From assembly GCF_014654725.1 (NCBI RefSeq), contig NZ_JACVZV010000003.1, forward strand, positions 38,247-102,246: 64,000 nt of DNA, written 5' to 3'. The notes under the pieces are model-generated. The model saw nothing but the letters and a program-made list of their open reading frames with translations, did no database searches and was not told where the DNA came from. This DNA comes from Vulcanococcus sp. Clear-D1. Its GTDB lineage: Bacteria; Cyanobacteriota; Cyanobacteriia; PCC-6307; Cyanobiaceae. Positions 60,154-64,000 of this stretch are shown here, piece by piece. How positions within the stretch are numbered: position 1 is the stretch's first letter; each line of letters begins with the position of its first letter. The translations under genes and the position numbers were made by a program.

Positions 60154-60191
60154 TTGAAAAAAATGAGGCCTGCCAGCCTCATTCACCCACT

Positions 60192-60425
60192 ATGCCCATT
60201 CCGTTTCAGGACAAGCCGGGCCAGTTGTTCGACAACGCCGACAGCTTTGCCATGGTGTTCGATACCGCCTGGCAGCAGCTCACGCAGTCCAAGGTCGCTG
60301 GGTTGAGTGCTGAGGAGAAGAAGCGCTTGGCGCTTGAAGCCTGCGCGGATCACCCCTTCATGCTCAGCCAGCCAGCCATGGCCGATCAGGTGGCTGATTT
60401 CCGCATCCGTTTGCTGGGGCTCTAA
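60192..60425 (+). CDS. Conserved-type small hypothetical protein
   Basis: A 77-residue, helix-rich protein starting MPIPFQDKPGQLFDNADSF. The ATG at 60192 is used; the frame is open upstream only across the tRNA. No domain recognised; it lies 38 nt after the tRNA. Function unknown. Confidence 0.6.
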   Translation: MPIPFQDKPGQLFDNADSFAMVFDTAWQQLTQSKVAGLSAEEKKRLALEACADHPFMLSQPAMADQVADFRIRLLGL

Positions 60426-60475
60426 CGGGGCTCCGGGGCGCTCCCCATAGGATCCGGCCATTCACCGTCTCGGCG

Positions 60476-61069
60476 ATGTCCTCCCCTCTCGCTCGTCTGC
60501 TGCGCCAGTTGAGCGCTGGTTTCAGCAACCAGCAGCAGGCCTTCGACAACCCACCGCTCTACGCCCACATCCTGGTGAAGTTCCGGCCGCTCCCTCAGTT
60601 GGAGCCCGGCTCGCTGCTGCTCGATCAGTCGTACGCCATCAATCCAGCTGCTCCCTATCGCTTGCGGGTGCTGAAGGCCGAGCAGCGCGGTGGTGAGCTG
60701 TGGATCACCAACCAGGCGATCCACGATGAGCAGCGGTTCTGGGGAGCTGTGGATGATCCCGGCCAACGCGCCTTGATCAGCGCCGCAGATCTCAAGCCCT
60801 TGGAGGGCTGCGCCTATGTGGTGCGTGAAACCGCCGATGGCTTTATTGGGGAAGTGGAGCCGGGCTGCCGCTGCATGGTGGAGCGCAAGGGGGCGCTGTC
60901 CTATCTGGTGAGCAGCTTTGAGCTCAGCGGCCGCGGCATGCGCACGATCGATCGCGGCCACGATCCCGCTACCCATGAGCAGCTGTGGGGTTCGCTGGCG
61001 GGGCCGTTTGAGTTTGAGCGCACCGACGATTACAGCCACGAGCTGCCGGCCGAGTGGCTGGCGGCCTGA
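60476..61069 (+). CDS. cpcT: CpcT/CpeT-type phycobiliprotein lyase
   Basis: A 197-residue chromophore lyase (DUF1001/CpeT family) that attaches a bilin to a cysteine of a phycobiliprotein beta subunit. Typical blocks are the start LARLLRQLSAGFSNQQQAFD, then PLYAHILVKFRPL and the RCMVERKG stretch. It opens the phycobilisome rod cluster; whether it is the phycocyanin (CpcT) or phycoerythrin (CpeT) type is inferred from the phycocyanin neighbours only. Confidence 0.86.
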   Translation: MSSPLARLLRQLSAGFSNQQQAFDNPPLYAHILVKFRPLPQLEPGSLLLDQSYAINPAAPYRLRVLKAEQRGGELWITNQAIHDEQRFWGAVDDPGQRALISAADLKPLEGCAYVVRETADGFIGEVEPGCRCMVERKGALSYLVSSFELSGRGMRTIDRGHDPATHEQLWGSLAGPFEFERTDDYSHELPAEWLAA

Positions 61070-61175
61070 ACCGACGGGCTTCAGCACAGCGCTCGAGTGA
61101 GGTAAAGCTGTGTAAGGGGCTCAGAACTTTGGCGGCGTGCCATCGATAGCTTCGCCGCTGGTTTTTTCTCCCGCC

Positions 61176-61922
61176 ATGGCACTCCCGCTGCTGGCCACCA
61201 AGCCGATCACCCAGAACAGCCGGGTGAACAACTTCTCCATCGGCACCGATGAAGCGCCACGCACCCAGGTGGATGTGGAAGAGCAGATCGAGCGTGCTTA
61301 TCGCCAGATCTTCTTCCACGCCTTCAAGGTGGATCGTGAGCCGATGCTGGAGATGCAATTCCGCAACGGCGATCTCACCGCCCGTGAGTTTGTGCGCGGT
61401 CTGCTGCTCTCGCGCAAGTTCCGCGAGGGGTTCTATCGCTGCAACAGCAACTATCAGGTGGTGGAGCAGATCGTGGGCCGTGTGCTCGGCCGCGACGTGC
61501 ATGGCGACCAAGAGCGCATCGCCTGGTCGATCGTGATCGCCAACAAGGGTTTGGAGGGTTTTGTGGATGCCCTGCTGAGCTCCCAGGAGTACATGGAGGC
61601 GTTTGGTCTGGAAACCGTGCCCTATCAGCGTTCCCGTGTCCTGGTGGGCCATGCCAAACCGCAGCTCCCCTTCAACCAGAAAGCACCCCGCTACAACGCT
61701 TACTGGCGCGACATCAGCGCCCGCCGGGCGCCTGCCAACCCCTTTGCCGGGGGCGGTGCCCAGTTCAGCGGCGGCCAGATGTCGCCCGCTTGGGTGGGTG
61801 GTCAGCCCCCCAAGCTGGCGCAGACCATCTGGCTGGCGACGGCCGCCATCGGCACGCTGGAGGTGCTGCGGGTGCTGCTCACCTCCGCCGGCGCCATGCT
61901 CGGCACCGGGTCTGTGGGTTGA
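61176..61922 (+). CDS. cpcG: Phycobilisome rod-core linker CpcG / CpcL-like
   Basis: A 248-residue linker with a pfam00427 domain (residues 10-180: VNNFSIGTDEAPRTQ, RDVHGDQERIAWSIV). The last 35 residues hold a hydrophobic segment (about 215-242) with only one Glu and one Arg. CpcG2/CpcL proteins carry such a C-terminal membrane segment, and form rod-only phycobilisomes that feed photosystem I; classic CpcG1 does not. The start MALPLLATKPITQNSR is canonical. It ends 3 nt before the convergent 132-residue gene. Confidence 0.83.
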   Translation: MALPLLATKPITQNSRVNNFSIGTDEAPRTQVDVEEQIERAYRQIFFHAFKVDREPMLEMQFRNGDLTAREFVRGLLLSRKFREGFYRCNSNYQVVEQIVGRVLGRDVHGDQERIAWSIVIANKGLEGFVDALLSSQEYMEAFGLETVPYQRSRVLVGHAKPQLPFNQKAPRYNAYWRDISARRAPANPFAGGGAQFSGGQMSPAWVGGQPPKLAQTIWLATAAIGTLEVLRVLLTSAGAMLGTGSVG

Positions 61923-61925
61923 GCC

Positions 61926-62324
61926 TCAGGCGCTGAGCTCATCCATGAAGGGCTGTTCCTCATCCTCCGGGAAGGGGTTCAGCTCGAGCTCCGGTTCGCT
62001 GAAGCCATCGAGTGCATTGGTGGCTTGCTGAGCGGGCCGCTGCAGTGGGTGCACGGTGGCTCCTTTGGGGGCGCTTTGCTCGTTGAGGAGATCTTCCAGG
62101 CGCGCAATGCGCTCTTCGGTGGCGGTGAGCAGGTCAGCTGAATCGCTGCTGGAAGGGGTGCTCTGCTGCTGCAGCCCTTCCAGCTGACCTTCCAGAGCAG
62201 CGAGCCGTTCTTCCAGTTCGAGCAGGCGCAAGGTGAGTGTTTCGCTCACCAGGCTGAGGGCCTGCATCTGTTCGCCGAGGCGCAGTTGCAACGCTCCATG
62301 GCTGGGGGATGCGCTCGCTGACAT
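61926..62324 (-). CDS. Coiled-coil hypothetical protein
   Basis: A 132-residue acidic protein. Residues 15-85 are Leu/Glu/Gln heptad-like (LELEERLAALEGQLEGLQQQ) with a coiled-coil look; the C-terminus is Pro-, Asp- and Glu-rich and ends FMDELSA. It runs opposite to the linker genes and shares their intergenic region with cpcC. The ATG at 62324 opens the coiled coil; a longer frame continues upstream. Function unknown; a phycobilisome link is positional only. Confidence 0.65.
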   Translation of the reverse strand: MSASASPSHGALQLRLGEQMQALSLVSETLTLRLLELEERLAALEGQLEGLQQQSTPSSSDSADLLTATEERIARLEDLLNEQSAPKGATVHPLQRPAQQATNALDGFSEPELELNPFPEDEEQPFMDELSA

Positions 62325-62541
62325 GCCTTGGGCCGAAAAGGATCTGGCCGGATGGTACCGATGCTCGCCAGCATGGCCAGACCTGAGTTTTGTAACGATT
62401 CTGAAAGCGTCCAGAGGATGCCATCCAGCACCCATAGGATCCGGCTCTGGCGCCAACTGTGCTGGCAGCCGTTTCGGTGCGTCTTCTTCTCCCAGGCACG
62501 CCCTCCCAAGCAAGCCGTCCAAGCCCGCTTCCCGTAGCCCC

Positions 62542-63387
62542 ATGACCCTCGCCAACGCTGCCTATCTGGGCATCGAGCGTTACGCCAACAATCGCGTCAA
62601 TGAGAACTGGATGACCGGTTCTTCCGACGACAAGGCTGCGCTCATCCGTGCCGTGTACCAGCAGGTTCTCGGTAATCAGTACGTGATGTCCAGCGAGCGG
62701 CTGGAGGGTCCTGAGTCGCTGTTCAAGCGCGGCTATCTGAGCGTGCGTGAGTTTGTGCGTCAGGTGGCCAAGAGCGGTCTGTATCGCAAGAAGTTTTTCG
62801 AGAGCACCAATCCCTACCGGTTCATCGAGCTCAACTTCAAGCACCTGCTCGGCCGCGCTCCCCAGAACAAGGCGGAGATGCTGCACCACTTCACGATCCT
62901 GCAGGAGCAGGGCTACGACGCCGAGATCGACTCCTATCTCGATAGCGCTGAGTATCAGCAGCGCTTCGGTGAGGAAGGTGTGCCTTACCTGCACGGCTGG
63001 AACTACTCCACCGGTCAACAGGGTCTGCAGTTCTCTTACATGCTGCAGCTGGCCCGTGGTGCTGCCGCTTCCGTGAAGGGCGACATCACCAAGAACCAGT
63101 CACGCCTCAACCCGTCGGTGCACGCTGAGTTGCCGTTGCCGGTGGTGAGCCCCAACGCCAAGGGCAATGTTTTCCGCAAGGTGGCCACCGATGGTGTGAC
63201 CCGCCAGGGCGTGGGTTCCGGCGAAGAGGGCCGCACCTTCCGGGTGGAGATCACCGGTTTCAACAACTACCGCCTGCACAAGCGCAGCAACCGCGTGCGC
63301 TTCATCCCCTTCAACAAGCTGCTCGAGTACCAGCAGCAGATCCACCGCGAAGGCGGCCGGATCGCCAGCATCACCCCGGTCAACTGA
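62542..63387 (+). CDS. cpcC: Phycobilisome rod linker CpcC
   Basis: A 281-residue rod linker for phycocyanin discs: pfam00427 domain (residues 20-160, with RPNE-like RFIELNFKHLLGRAPQN) and a C-terminal pfam01383 (CpcD-like) domain starting RTFRVEITGFNN. The start MTLANAAYLGIERYA is the family start. cpcD follows by 36 nt. TGTAAC at 62391-62396 lies in the upstream region. Confidence 0.95.
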   Translation: MTLANAAYLGIERYANNRVNENWMTGSSDDKAALIRAVYQQVLGNQYVMSSERLEGPESLFKRGYLSVREFVRQVAKSGLYRKKFFESTNPYRFIELNFKHLLGRAPQNKAEMLHHFTILQEQGYDAEIDSYLDSAEYQQRFGEEGVPYLHGWNYSTGQQGLQFSYMLQLARGAAASVKGDITKNQSRLNPSVHAELPLPVVSPNAKGNVFRKVATDGVTRQGVGSGEEGRTFRVEITGFNNYRLHKRSNRVRFIPFNKLLEYQQQIHREGGRIASITPVN

Positions 63388-63423
63388 CCGGATCCTTCGC
63401 TCCCTGTTACCCCCGTAGCTCCG

Positions 63424-63639
63424 ATGAAGGTTTCTGCAGGCAACCGCGGCACCAGCTTCAGCAATGACCGCCAGGTGTCGTTCACTGTGACCGGTCTGGC
63501 CAACAACGACTACTCCCGCACCGCGGATGTGGTGATGAACGTGCCTTACACCCGCATGAACGAAACCATGCGTCTGGTGCAGCGCATGGGCGGCAAGATC
63601 ACCGCCGTGAACGTCACAGGCGGCATCGACGCCGAGTGA
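63424..63639 (+). CDS. cpcD: Phycobilisome rod-capping linker CpcD
   Basis: A 71-residue CpcD (pfam01383), which caps the distal end of phycocyanin rods. Core motif: RQVSFTVTGLANNDYSRTAD, then MNVPYTRMNETMRLVQRM. It follows cpcC by 36 nt, with the terminator 58 nt after it. Confidence 0.95.
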   Translation: MKVSAGNRGTSFSNDRQVSFTVTGLANNDYSRTADVVMNVPYTRMNETMRLVQRMGGKITAVNVTGGIDAE

Positions 63640-63992
63640 TCCAGCGCCTGTGAGCAACGCCTCCGCGTGATCGCTCCACGGTGCCATCAACCCGCCGCCC
63701 CCTCCAGCGAGGGGGCTTTTTTGTGCCCGTTGAGCGGGCCTGCTGTCTCGATGGCGACAGAAACGGCCGCAGGCCTCGCCCCGCGCCAGTCCAGGCAGGG
63801 CTTCTCATCTGCCAGATGCCCTGCAGCGCAGTCGCTTTGCCCCTGGGAATGACCGTTTGTTAAGCGCTGCTGATGAGGGTGATCAGCTTGTCCAACAATG
63901 GCCAGGCCAAGCGATGAGGCGGTTTCGGCCAGCTCCTCGGTTTGGCCCCTCATCCCCCCTCCCCGACTCACGTCGAGAACAGGAGCTCCTCA
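63640..63992 (+). promoter_or_regulatory. Terminator-promoter region before cpcB
   Basis: 353 nt without a gene. After the cpcD terminator there is a second small stem GCCCG-TTGAG-CGGGC at 63725-63739. The remaining 250 nt should hold the cpcBA promoter and leader; no -10 or -35 box stands out to the eye. An AGGAG ribosome-binding site is at 63981-63985. Confidence 0.5.
63697..63722 (+). terminator. Terminator after cpcD
   Basis: GCCCCCTC (63697-63704) and GAGGGGGC (63709-63716) form a perfect 8-bp stem with a 4-nt loop followed by TTTTTT. Confidence 0.93.
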
Positions 63993-64000
63993 ATGTTCGA
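63993..64000 (+). CDS. cpcB: Start of phycocyanin beta subunit gene (partial)
   Basis: The window ends with ATGTTCGA, 7 nt after an AGGAG ribosome-binding site. The first residues M-F-D match the start of CpcB (MFDAF), and rod linkers commonly sit next to cpcBA. Only two full codons are visible, so this is mainly context. Confidence 0.6.

Noticed and set aside
60157..60183. Hairpin after tRNA-Phe as a terminator
   Set aside because: AATGAGGC/GCCTCATT has no U-tract on the plus strand, so it is mentioned with the tRNA and not listed as a terminator.

Overview
The window reads as chromosomal DNA of an oxygenic picocyanobacterium of the Synechococcus/Cyanobium lineage. It carries psbO, psbA, psaA-psaB, psbM, psbB-psbT and a phycobilisome rod-linker cluster (cpcT/cpeT-type lyase, cpcG/cpcL-type linker, cpcC, cpcD and the first codons of cpcB). 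The DNA is GC-rich and very compact, with 4-bp ATGA overlaps and almost no intergenic space. Phycocyanin-rod genes are present and no phycoerythrin genes are visible, which suggests a green, freshwater or brackish Cyanobium-like strain; this is inference. I see no insertion sequence, prophage, CRISPR array or obvious pseudogene.

Layout. 1-5.6 kb: psbO, sat, ftsH, a divergent KDPG-aldolase-like gene and a histone-H1-tailed protein. 5.6-8.6 kb: aroC, nth and psbA (high-light D1 form). 8.8-11.4 kb: cofG (deazaflavin FO synthesis) and an uncharacterised radical SAM gene. 11.4-15.9 kb (minus strand): dapL, clpS, a CPBP membrane protease, a response regulator and a histidine kinase, the last four tightly coupled. 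16-21.8 kb: a TIGR03960-type radical SAM gene, rne and rnhB. 21.8-24.9 kb: a DUF1997 gene, pheA, a quinone methyltransferase and a Lon-N-domain gene. 25-29.8 kb (minus): the str operon rpsL-rpsG-fusA-tuf-rpsJ, with two strong intra-operon hairpins. 29.8-32 kb: an IscA-like gene and a large phosphodiester-glycosidase-domain protein. 32.3-38.3 kb: gltB/glsF, a small gene, lipA and tRNA-Pro. 38.3-41.5 kb: a cbiG-cobJ fusion and a lipoprotein. 41.9-46.5 kb: psaA-psaB. 46.6-50 kb (minus): sua5/tsaC, a mini membrane protein, prmC, dprA and a thioesterase. 50.1-54.4 kb: a double-Usp protein, psbM, a ferredoxin, psbB-psbT and nrdR. 54.5-60.2 kb: rpsA, a HAD phosphatase, metK, a sugar kinase, a 39-aa membrane peptide, a DUF2470 gene, comF and tRNA-Phe. 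60.2-64 kb: phycobilisome rod linkers leading into cpcB.

The genes fit a photoautotroph's core: photosystem subunits and their quality control (FtsH), nitrogen and sulfur assimilation (Fd-GOGAT, ATP sulfurylase), cofactor supply (lipoate, corrin, FO, tocopherol or plastoquinone methylation), translation and RNA decay (RNase E with a PNPase-binding tail), and light harvesting. Points worth a second look are a GTTACA half-site that recurs upstream of four photosynthesis loci, a lipobox on PsbO, a membrane-tailed rod linker, unusual [4Fe-4S] cysteine spacing in Nth, a KDPG aldolase lacking the usual phosphate-binding Arg motif, and overlapping mini membrane proteins. No clearly new multi-gene defence or mobile system is visible.
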